A stretch of 64,000 nucleotides of DNA from Streptomyces sp. NBC_01549 (lineage in GTDB: Bacteria > Actinomycetota > Actinomycetes > Streptomycetales > Streptomycetaceae), in contig NZ_JAPEPW010000001.1 of NCBI RefSeq assembly GCF_026339955.1, forward strand, positions 5,637,001 through 5,701,000. The letters are read 5' to 3'. The position numbers and the translations under genes were made by a program. Each line of letters opens with the position of its first letter. Position 1 is the stretch's first letter. Under the pieces are notes generated by a model. The model made no database searches. It was not told the origin of the DNA and was given only the letters and a program-made list of their open reading frames with translations. This document shows, piece after piece, positions 30,001 to 37,163 of the stretch.

Positions 30001-30258
30001 ATGACACGTTGCGAAGTGTGCGGCAATGACTATGACCTGGCCTTCACCGTGGAGACCCAGGACGGTTCCCGTCACGTATTCGATTCGTTCGCCTGCGCGA
30101 TCCACCGCATGGCACCCATCTGTGAGCACTGCCGGGTCCAGATCATCGGCCAGGGAGTCGAGGCCGAGGGTCACTGGTACTGCGGCGCGCACTGCGCCCG
30201 CGCAGAGGGAAGGGTGGGCATCGTGGACAAGGTGGGAAGTGCGCACCGCTCCGACTGA
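30001..30258 (+). CDS. Metallothionein-like Cys/His-rich protein, intact copy
   Basis: 85 residues from ATG 30001. Metal-ligand candidates: CEVCGNDY near the N terminus, FDSFACAIHRMAPICEHC in the middle and YCGAHCAR near the C terminus, eight Cys and several His in a zinc-ribbon or TRASH-like spacing. Streptomyces proteins of this kind are often annotated as prokaryotic metallothionein. It is a homologue of the gene broken at 29365-29421 and 34011-34079, but lies in the opposite orientation inside the island. A strong terminator follows. Confidence 0.85.
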   Translation: MTRCEVCGNDYDLAFTVETQDGSRHVFDSFACAIHRMAPICEHCRVQIIGQGVEAEGHWYCGAHCARAEGRVGIVDKVGSAHRSD

Positions 30259-30262
30259 TGAC

Positions 30263-30297
30263 AAAAGGGCCCCTCCCACACGGGGAGGGGCCCTTTT
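30263..30297. terminator. Strong bidirectional terminator
   Basis: A 15-bp perfect stem (AAAAGGGCCCCTCCC with its complement) and a 5-base loop, flanked by A and T runs on both sides. It serves the metallothionein-like gene on the plus strand and the recombinase remnant on the minus strand. Confidence 0.92.
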
Positions 30298-30306
30298 GAT
30301 TCGTTG

Positions 30307-30549
30307 TCAGGCGGCGTAGAACACCGGCTCTGCTCGTACAGCGTCGAACCGGCCGCTTCGGATTTGGGCCGGCTGGATGACCACCGTTCTGAGCACTTTC
30401 CTGGCGATGATCCGCTGACGCTCGATCGACAGGTTCCCCCAGCCGTTCGACAACAGCTCTTCCGTGACGGCACGAGTGCCGGTCGGGACCGTGTGGTCTG
30501 CCCTGTCCACCAACAGCTCGTTCTTGCGGGCGTTGAGGTCACCGAGCAT
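30307..30549 (-). pseudogene. C-terminal tail of a large serine recombinase
   Basis: 80 residues including ARKNELLVDRAD, WGNLSIERQRIIARKVL and RTVVIQPAQIRSGRFDAVRA. The W..LS.ERQR block followed by V.V.PA....RFD matches the C terminus of phage-type serine integrases. The catalytic resolvase domain is missing: a TAG lies in frame just upstream of the ATG and no further recombinase sequence follows. So it is a remnant, plausibly of the enzyme that brought in the island. Confidence 0.6.
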
Positions 30550-30775
30550 CGTGACCTATTGCCGGCTCTGAGCACCTGGAGCCACGGGTCCACCGGGCCA
30601 TCAGGCCAACCATCCAGCTTGCGCCCTCTCCTGATTCGGACACCGTCGCACGGAACATACGTGGGCTACACCCGTTCTGGGTAACTTGCCGATCTTCAGG
30701 CGATATGAAATACCTGAAGAAGGGCTGTAACGCTCGCCGGGGACCCTGCTGGGCCGCCCTGGAAGAGGGAACGCC

Positions 30776-32866
30776 ATGACGGGAGTGCACGAGGCCGCCG
30801 AGCGTGTGATCGCCGGGCGCTACCGGCTCCTTCGTCGGCTCGGCGCTGGCGGCAGGGGACGGGTGTGGCAGGCGTATGACCAGAACCTGGCGTGCGAGGT
30901 CGCGCTCAAGGAGATCGTCCTGCCGCTGGACATCCCGGAACAAGAGGTGAGCGCCCGGATCACGAGGGCCCGTGGTGAAGCGCAGCACGCTGCCCGGCTG
31001 CGCAACCACCCCCATGTGGTCACTGTGTACGACATCCTGGAGGCCGACGGCCTGCCGTGGATCGTCATGGAATTCGTCCCCGGTGCCATGGACCTGGACG
31101 CGGTGGTGCGCGAGCGGGGGCCGCTGCCACCCGCCGACGTCGCCCGGATCGGGCTGGCGGTCCTCGACGCCTTGCAGGAGGGGCACCGGCTCGGCATCCT
31201 GCACCGGGACGTCAAACCGGCCAACGTCCTGCTGACCGACCCCGGTCCGCAGCCCTCTCACTCCACGGAGGGCGGTCAGGTACTGCTGATCGACTACGGC
31301 ATCTCGCTGGAGCCGAGCTCCGGAGAGGCCCGCCTGACCGCCACCGCGGATTTCCTCGGGACCCCGGGCTTCATGGCTCCGGAACGGGCTTACTGCGAGG
31401 TGCCCACCCCGGCCTGCGACCTGTTCTCACTCGGCGCCACCCTGTATTTCGCGCTCGAGGGGGCCGGACCCTTCGACCGCGACTCAGCTGTCACCACACT
31501 GAGCGCCGTGCTGTTCGAGTTTCCCACCCTGCCGCGCCGGGCAACGGCGCTGACCCCGGTCCTGCTCGGGCTGCTGGCCAAGGATCCCGCGCAGCGGATG
31601 GACGGCGACGAGGCCACCCGGCGGCTCGCGTCCATCGCCCAGCCCCGCCCTTCCCCATCGCACCCCCCGGTCATAACGCCGGCCGAGCCGGAGGAACCGA
31701 CCGGTCCGAAGCCGCCGCGCTCCCGGGAGCCGTCCCCGCCGACCGAGCTCCTGCCGTCGGCCAGGCCGGAGGAACCGACCCGCCCGCCCCCGGGACTGTC
31801 GGCCGAGCCGGAGGAGCCGACCGGCCCGCCCCTGGAACCGCCGCCGCACAAAGGTGACGAGGCCCGGCCGCGGCCGCGCCCGCCGCGGCCCAGACACCGA
31901 CGGGCCAAGCTCATTGCAGGGGTGGTGGCGGTGACGCTGGCCGCGGTGGGCGGCGGCATCTACCTGGCGCAGTCCGGCCCCTCGGGTCCTGAACTGGCCT
32001 TGATCCGGGTCGGCGACTCCCCGGAGGGGGTGACGGTGTCCCAGAAGGGGGACCGGGCCTACGTGGCCAACAAGAGCTCGAGTTCGGTGTCGGTGATCGA
32101 CACCGCGACGAACCGCACGGTGGGCAACCCCATCCCCGTCGACCGCTCCCCGAAGGGGATAGCGGCGTCCCCGAATGGGGACCGGGTCTACGTGACCAGC
32201 TTGGGCTCGGGTTCGGTGTCGGTGATCGACACCGCGACGAACAAGGTGGACCGCACCATCCGCGTCGGCCGCGGCCCGCAGGGGGTGGCGGTGTCCCCGA
32301 TCGAGAACCGGGTCTACGTGACCAACTTCGGCTCAGGTTCGGTATCAGTGATCGACACCGCGACGAATCGCACGGTGGGTAACCCCATCCCCGTCGGCCG
32401 CGGCCCGCAGGGGATAGCGGCGTCCCCGAACGGGGACCGGGTCTACGTGGCCAACTTCGTCTCGGGTTCGGTGTCGGTGATCGACACCGCGACGAACAAG
32501 GTGGACCGCACCATCCCCGTCGGCCGCGGCCCGGCAGGGGTGGCGGTGTCTACGTTTGGGGACCGGGTCTACGTGGCCAACGGGAGCTCGGGTTCGGTGT
32601 CGATGATCGACACTGCGACGAACCGCACGATGGGCAACCCCATCCCCGTCGGCCGCGGCCTGCAGGGGGTGGCGGTGTCCCAGGAGGACCGGGTCTACGT
32701 GACCAACGGGAATTCGGGTTCGGTGTCGGTGATCGACACCGCGACGAACGAGGTGGACCGCACCATCGACGTCGGCCGCGGCCCGCAGGGGGTGGCGGTG
32801 TCCCGGGAGGACCGGGTCTACGTGGCCAACGGGAGCTCGGATTCGCTGTCGGTGATCACATTCTAG
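30776..32866 (+). CDS. Membrane Ser/Thr protein kinase with extracellular YVTN beta-propeller
   Basis: 696 residues. Kinase domain about 12-285: GAGGRGRVW Gly-loop, VALKEI Lys, LHRDVKPANVLL catalytic loop, LLIDYGIS (DYG in place of DFG) and GTPGFMAPE. A Pro-rich linker (about 290-375) repeats PEEPTGP-type units. One membrane segment (about 378-398) is followed by seven YVTN-type repeats of 42-43 residues (RVYVTNxxSGSVSVIDTATN), enough for one closed propeller. The propeller should face outside and act as sensor or adhesion module. ATG start; no clear RBS partner gene. Sits in the island beside the recombinase remnant. Confidence 0.93.
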   Translation: MTGVHEAAERVIAGRYRLLRRLGAGGRGRVWQAYDQNLACEVALKEIVLPLDIPEQEVSARITRARGEAQHAARLRNHPHVVTVYDILEADGLPWIVMEFVPGAMDLDAVVRERGPLPPADVARIGLAVLDALQEGHRLGILHRDVKPANVLLTDPGPQPSHSTEGGQVLLIDYGISLEPSSGEARLTATADFLGTPGFMAPERAYCEVPTPACDLFSLGATLYFALEGAGPFDRDSAVTTLSAVLFEFPTLPRRATALTPVLLGLLAKDPAQRMDGDEATRRLASIAQPRPSPSHPPVITPAEPEEPTGPKPPRSREPSPPTELLPSARPEEPTRPPPGLSAEPEEPTGPPLEPPPHKGDEARPRPRPPRPRHRRAKLIAGVVAVTLAAVGGGIYLAQSGPSGPELALIRVGDSPEGVTVSQKGDRAYVANKSSSSVSVIDTATNRTVGNPIPVDRSPKGIAASPNGDRVYVTSLGSGSVSVIDTATNKVDRTIRVGRGPQGVAVSPIENRVYVTNFGSGSVSVIDTATNRTVGNPIPVGRGPQGIAASPNGDRVYVANFVSGSVSVIDTATNKVDRTIPVGRGPAGVAVSTFGDRVYVANGSSGSVSMIDTATNRTMGNPIPVGRGLQGVAVSQEDRVYVTNGNSGSVSVIDTATNEVDRTIDVGRGPQGVAVSREDRVYVANGSSDSLSVITF
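31990..32862 (+). repeat. Seven tandem 126/129-bp repeats encoding propeller blades
   Basis: Units recur at 126- or 129-base spacing (for example 32084, 32213, 32339) and stay close to identical at DNA level, including the block encoding SVSVIDTATN. Two unit types alternate: TNRTVGNPIPV and TNKVDRTIxV. Such conservation suggests recent duplication or gene conversion. Confidence 0.85.
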
Positions 32867-33129
32867 AGGACGTCTGAAACTCAGGACTGTGCCCGGCCGA
32901 TTCGGCTGACCAGCGTCATTGCCGCCCGCTCGGCATCGTCGCGTTCGGCGCGGTAGAGCCAAGGACACCTATCCACACCCACCCTGACCAGGATCTATTT
33001 ACGCGTCAGAAGCGTGTCTCGGGTTTGCGATCAAGCCTTGGACAGCACACTTCGGGAAAGCGTGACGCTACTGGTCGGTCACAACATCAGGTCTGGTGAA
33101 CACGCGAGGGCAGTGGTGATTGCCTCACC

Positions 33130-33354
33130 TCACGGAGGGGTGCAACCCGGCGGGTCCCAGATGAGCGTGCCGCTCTCGTCGTAGTGGTAATCCGTGCAGG
33201 TCTCGTATGGCGCCGCGCTCAACGACTCCGCCGTGGCCTTCGTTGTCTGAGGCACTGCCTCGGCGCTCGCCACGCCCACGGTTCCGGCGAGCAGCGCAGC
33301 GGCGCAGGACGCGCCGACGAGGTGTCGGAGGCGCCACCAGGGGCTTGTCCCCAT
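33130..33354 (-). CDS. Small secreted protein
   Basis: 74 residues from ATG 33354, chosen because AAGGAG sits 6 bases upstream; the ATG at 33360 would be too close. Signal peptide MGTSPWWRLRHLVGASCAAA then LLAGTVGVASAEA; the mature part is about 40 residues and ends YETCTDYHYDESGTLIWDPP with a final Cys pair member. No family recognised. Likely exported; a role as peptide signal or toxin cannot be shown. Confidence 0.7.
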   Translation of the reverse strand: MGTSPWWRLRHLVGASCAAALLAGTVGVASAEAVPQTTKATAESLSAAPYETCTDYHYDESGTLIWDPPGCTPP

Positions 33355-34010
33355 GATCATCTCCTTGGGGTGGATCGGCTGCTTACCCACCAGCGTGGGA
33401 GGTCGGCCACGATGGCGTCAACGGCCGGCGGGACTTGTCACAGTATCGGGACATTTCATGATATTGCGAACTTCCCAGAGGCTTTCCCTTCGCCTCGAAG
33501 GTCCCTCCCGGGCCCTCAAGGGGGCGTTTATGTAGCTCTATTCCGGTAGGTCGATTTCGATCGGGTGTCTCTATCTCTGGCTCGGCACCATGTGTCACGA
33601 AGCGCCATGTGTCACGAACCGCTTGCCGTCCCATGTAGCGGCTGCCTTGTTCTGCCGCGCTGCGAGTTTCGTATCTGAAGTGTGCGCAGTTTGCATCGGA
33701 GGAACATGCTATTGAAGATGCTTGAGCAGGTGTGATCCCCGCACTGAAAACTAGGAAGAGACCGGAAATGGGACATGTGAAATATCGCCACATGCGACTT
33801 TCCCGTTCAGTGTTGATGGTGCCGACGTGTCCCCTGGCTGCCGAATCCGAGTGTGTTTCGACTGAGCCACACCGAGAAAAGTGCCCACACCGATGAGAAC
33901 GACGAAAACCCCCACTGGCCGACCTGCCCGGTGAGAACGCGGCGTTCGGGAACGGACTGCTCATCCGCCGAAGTCTGACCGACGGCGAGACCGGGGCACC
34001 CCTCCCGGCG
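33355..34010. other. Gene-poor, less GC-rich end of the island
   Basis: 656 bases with no ORF I can support. Open frames exist on the minus strand (to 33383 and 33807) but have poor third-position GC and no homology that I recognise. The stretch is visibly richer in A and T than its surroundings, consistent with foreign or decayed DNA. Confidence 0.5.
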
Positions 34011-34079
34011 CACCGCGCCCTGCGCGTGCACCTCGAAGGTCATGCCGTAGTCGTTGCCTCACACTTCGCATCTCGCCAT
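34011..34079 (-). pseudogene. 5' fragment of a metallothionein-like gene, with a TGA in a Cys position
   Basis: Reads MARCEV, TGA, then GNDYGMTFEVHAQGAV, after which similarity stops. The intact homologue at 30001 has MTRCEVCGNDYDLAFTV, so TGA replaces the second Cys codon of CxxC. It lies 109 bases from the exonuclease gene on the same strand. The matching 3' end is at 29365-29421. Confidence 0.7.
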
Positions 34080-34188
34080 GCGCCACCGGGTGGGGTGCCG
34101 ACGCGGCGCGGGCGAGCGGGCGCCGGGCGAGTCGCCCGGCAATCACCCGTACGTCCGTCAGCGACCCCGTCCCCTCTGCGGCCCCCGG

Positions 34189-35208
34189 TCACTTCTCCGA
34201 GGCCGGGGTCACATCCCGCAGCAGCTGGCCGAACGCCGCCTCGTCGATCACCGGTGTCCCGAACTGCTTGGCCTTGACCGCCTTGGACGTATGGGAGTCC
34301 GGATCGTTGGTGACGAGCAGGCTGGTCAGCCGGGACAGGCTCGTCGCGACATGCAGGCCGGCCTCGACGGCACGGTCCTCCAGCAGCTCGCGGTCGACGG
34401 ACGTGTCCCCGGAGAACGCGACCCGCATACCCTGCTTGAGCGGTTTACCCGCTTCGTAGCGTCCTGGGTTGGGATAAGGGCATGCAGGGCGTTTGCGCGA
34501 AGGCCGCCAACTCCCGGACGGGTAGCCACCGGATGACTGGCCGCCCGACGCATAACCACCGGACTGCCGTCCGCTCCGCGGCGCCGCGGGGCTCTCGGAC
34601 CACTCCTTGAGCGGCCGGCACTCAAGCAGCGGCAGCCGGATCCCGTCCCGCGCGGCGGCCCGCAGGCTCGGCCGGAACGCCTCGGCCAGCACGCGCGCGT
34701 CGTCCAGCGCGTGGTGTGCCCGCTGCTGTACGACGCCGAAGTGCGCGGCCAGCGACTCCAGCTTGTGGTTGGGCAGCGGCAGCCCCAGCTCCTTGGAGAG
34801 CGCGATGGTGCACAGCCGCTGACGCACCGGCGCCTCACGCTCCGCGCGCGCGTACTCCCGCGCGATCATCGACCAGTCGAAGACCGCGTTGTGCGCGACG
34901 AGTACCCGTTCGGCGAGCCGGTCGGCGAACTCCTCGGCGATGTCCCGGAAGAGCGGGGCGCCTTCGAGCAGCTCGGTCGTCAGACCGTGGATCCAGACCG
35001 GGCCCGGGTCCCGCTCCGGGTTGACCATCGTGTACCAGTGGTCCTCGACCTCGCCGCGTGCGTCCAGCCGGTAGACGGCGGCCGAGATTATCCGGTCGTC
35101 GCGGGCAAGGCCGGTGGTCTCCACGTCGACGACCGCGTACCCCTGCGGATACGCGGCCGGCCAGGGGGCTGGGGACGCTGCGGTCGTCAGGTCTTCGAGC
35201 ATGGTCAT
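34189..35208 (-). CDS. DEDDh 3'-5' exonuclease with C-terminal BRCT domain
   Basis: 339 residues from ATG 35208. The N-terminal DnaQ-like domain has VVDVETTGL (D-x-E), AHNAVFDWSMI (second Asp) and HHALDDARVL (His and last Asp). A Ser/Gly-rich linker follows (about 200-250), then a BRCT domain (KQGMRVAFSGDTSVDRELLEDRAVEAGLHVATSLSRLTSLLVTNDPDSHTSKAVKAKQFG). This architecture is common in actinobacteria and fits a proofreading or repair nuclease. Upstream extensions to 35349 lack coding character. No clear RBS at the chosen start; ATG 35202 is equally possible. Confidence 0.9.
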   Translation of the reverse strand: MTMLEDLTTAASPAPWPAAYPQGYAVVDVETTGLARDDRIISAAVYRLDARGEVEDHWYTMVNPERDPGPVWIHGLTTELLEGAPLFRDIAEEFADRLAERVLVAHNAVFDWSMIAREYARAEREAPVRQRLCTIALSKELGLPLPNHKLESLAAHFGVVQQRAHHALDDARVLAEAFRPSLRAAARDGIRLPLLECRPLKEWSESPAAPRSGRQSGGYASGGQSSGGYPSGSWRPSRKRPACPYPNPGRYEAGKPLKQGMRVAFSGDTSVDRELLEDRAVEAGLHVATSLSRLTSLLVTNDPDSHTSKAVKAKQFGTPVIDEAAFGQLLRDVTPASEK

Positions 35209-35488
35209 TGAGGATACGGGCCCTGACTGACAGTCCGGCCCCCGCCTTCCCGGAACCAGCGCCCCTGACCGCCCCCACGGTGGCCACGCGCACGTGGCCA
35301 CAGTAATGCGGCACGGCGGGCCCGGAGTTGACGCGGCCGGCGGGGGCACGGGTGCTTTCTGTGGCGCGGGTCACCGGTTGGTTCGGCCCGGCGCAAGCCC
35401 CCCGGCGCATGGCTATGGACCTTTCACCGGCACGGTGCAAGCGTGCTCCGCGCCCCATCAGGTAGCGCCTACGAAGGGCGGTACGGAC

Positions 35489-36286
35489 ATGGCACGAGTG
35501 AGGTACGGCGCACGGACCGAGGCGGAGATCGCCGCCGCGCGCACCGCGAACGCCAAGCTCCCCGACATCTGGTCCACCGGTGTGGTGGCCGTCTGGGAGA
35601 GCGATCCGGACGCGGTCGCGGCGGTCCTGCCGCCCCCGCTCAAACCCACCGGGCGGCCCCTGGTCCGGGTGAACATCAGCAAGGTCGACCTGCCGGGCTA
35701 TCCGCTCGGCGCGGGTTCGTTCGCCGTCGCCGCGGCGCACGACGGCGTCGAGGGCTGGTACCCGCTGGTCATGCCGATGACCCACGAGCGGGCGCTCGTC
35801 GGCGGCCGCGAGGTCTTCGGGGAGCCCAAGAAGCTCGGCGAGGTGACCGTGGAACGCGACGGCCTCGTCGTACGGGCCGCACTCGCCCGGCACGGCATCG
35901 CCTTCGTCGAGGTGCGCGGCGCGGTGAGCGGTGACCTGCCGCTGCCCGAGCCCGCCCAGAAGACCGACTTCTACTTCAAGTTCCTTCCCGCGGTGGACGG
36001 TTCGGGCTTCGACGCCGACCCCGTGCTCGTGCACTGCGTGCGCAACGAGAAGGTGCGCAGGCTGGAGCGTGTCACCGGGGACGTCGTACTGCGCGAGTCG
36101 ATGTACGACCCGGTCGCCGACCTCCCCGTACGGGAGCTGGTCGAGATCACCCTCGGCGAGAAGACCACCGACCAGACGGGCAGGGTCGCCGAACGGGTCA
36201 GCGCCCAGGCCCTGTTGCCGTACATCCATCAGCGCTACGACGATCCGCGGCAGATCCTCGACGGGCCGCCGGAAGGGAGCGCCTGA
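35489..36286 (+). CDS. Acetoacetate decarboxylase (ADC) family protein
   Basis: 265 residues. Family blocks: VRVNISKVDLPGYPLGAGSF, ERALVGGREVFGEPKKLGEVTV with a Lys pair at about 114-115 that aligns with the catalytic Lys of ADC, and KTDFYFKFLPAVDG. ADC-like proteins in actinobacterial operons may act on other beta-keto or enol substrates. Its TGA overlaps the ATG of the next gene (TGATG). Start ATG 35489 chosen for its distance from the upstream gene; first gene of a short catabolic operon. Confidence 0.86.
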   Translation: MARVRYGARTEAEIAAARTANAKLPDIWSTGVVAVWESDPDAVAAVLPPPLKPTGRPLVRVNISKVDLPGYPLGAGSFAVAAAHDGVEGWYPLVMPMTHERALVGGREVFGEPKKLGEVTVERDGLVVRAALARHGIAFVEVRGAVSGDLPLPEPAQKTDFYFKFLPAVDGSGFDADPVLVHCVRNEKVRRLERVTGDVVLRESMYDPVADLPVRELVEITLGEKTTDQTGRVAERVSAQALLPYIHQRYDDPRQILDGPPEGSA

Positions 36287-37152
36287 TGGAGCTCGGAGCG
36301 GGGCAGGTCGCCGTGGTCACCGGCGCGGCGAGTGGCATCGGGCTCGCGATGGCGCGCCGGTTCGCGGCGGACGGTCTGAAGGTGGTCCTCGCGGACGTCG
36401 AGGAGGGCGCCTTGGAGAAGGCCGCCTCCGCGCTGCGGGAGGACGGGGCAGAGGTGTACGCGCGTGTGGTGGACGTCTCGGAGCGCGAACAGCTCGACGC
36501 GCTCGCCGCCGAGACGTACGAGAAGTACGGCGCCGTACACGTCCTGTGCAACAACGCCGGGGTCGGCTCCGGCGCCGAGGGCCGTATGTGTGCGTACGCG
36601 ACGGCGAGAACGCCCCGCTGCCCATGGCGTCCGTGGTCTCCCCCGGCGAAGCAGAAGCCGAGGAAGACCCCGTACCGCAGCGTCTCTGATTGGCTCAGCG
36701 ATCCCTTGGGTTGCACAGGATCGGGATGTGGGGGAAACCCCCGTGAAGCCAATCGTCTTCGTGCCCTGGTGCCAACGGCCAAAGCTGTCAGCCCGCGTGG
36801 CACGTCCCTCCGGACGCTGGCCGGTCAGGCACGTACGGCCCTGACCGGGGAGGGTGCCCGACGTCGCCTGGGCGCCGGGCGTGCACGTCACACTCTGCCA
36901 CAACGTAACTACGGTTGGCTAATTCGATTGGTGAGCCTCGACCAGTGGGAGGCCGCGATGAAGGAGGCGGGGCAGGAGGTGCGGTTCACGCCGGTGGAGG
37001 AGGTCGCCGACCTGGTGGCGGACGGCATCAGGGAGGACCGCTTCTGGCTGCTGCCCGCCAGCGAGCACAGCGACCGGCAGATCCGGGCGAGGTCGCGGTC
37101 GATGCTCGACCGGGCCGACCCGTCGTACCTAGAGCACTTCATTCTGGACTGA
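36286..37152 (+). pseudogene. SDR gene disrupted by internal deletion and insertion
   Basis: Residues 1-95 are a normal SDR N terminus (VVTGAASGIGLAMARRF, VLCNNAGVGSGAEG). The last 75 residues are a normal SDR C terminus of the family (DQWEAAMKEAGQEVRFTPVE ... LPASEHSDRQIRARSRSMLD). Between them the central strands with Ser-Tyr-x3-Lys are gone; a short piece, KPRKTPYRSV, survives, flanked by unrelated sequence including about 240 inserted bases. The frame stays open by chance, so a 288-residue product could be made, but it cannot have SDR activity. Confidence 0.75.
36688..36930. mobile_element. MITE-like insertion in the SDR gene
   Basis: About 240 bases separate KPRKTPYRSV from DQWEAAMK. 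The segment is rich in hairpins: GATTGGCT (36688-36695) with AGCCAATC (36747-36754), and a 9-bp stem at 36821-36829/36840-36848. AGC occurs at both outer edges and could be a target duplication. GTTGGCTAATTCG near its right end resembles GTTGGTTAATTCG at the IS end near 63833. No transposase is encoded. Confidence 0.45.
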
Positions 37153-37163
37153 GGAGGCGGGCG

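Larger units (their letters stand above)
29422..34010. mobile_element. Accessory island splitting a metallothionein-like gene
   Basis: 4,589 bases lie between the 3' and 5' fragments of one minus-strand gene. The content is accessory in type: small orphan ORFs, a serine-recombinase tail, a kinase-propeller protein and a relatively AT-rich stretch. The flanking genes (SURF1, exonuclease) are ordinary chromosomal genes. About 100-120 bases of the split gene's middle are missing, so integration was not clean or the ends decayed; att sites were not resolved (CCTGCGC is shared by both junction areas). Confidence 0.6.

Noticed and set aside
32881..32982. 33-codon minus-strand frame containing RCPWLYRAERDDAERAAMTL
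   Set aside because: Looks protein-like and may be the tail of a decayed gene, but it is too short and has no RBS or family.
33383..33964. 193-codon minus-strand frame
   Set aside because: Poor codon usage in an AT-richer stretch, no RBS and no homology; probably noncoding.
36583..36689. Third-frame sequence VRDGENAPLPMASVVSPGEA and a stop inside the SDR pseudogene
   Set aside because: It has good third-position GC and could be the end of another gene, but the SDR frame preserves KPRKTPYRSV, so I keep the SDR reading and regard this as unproven.
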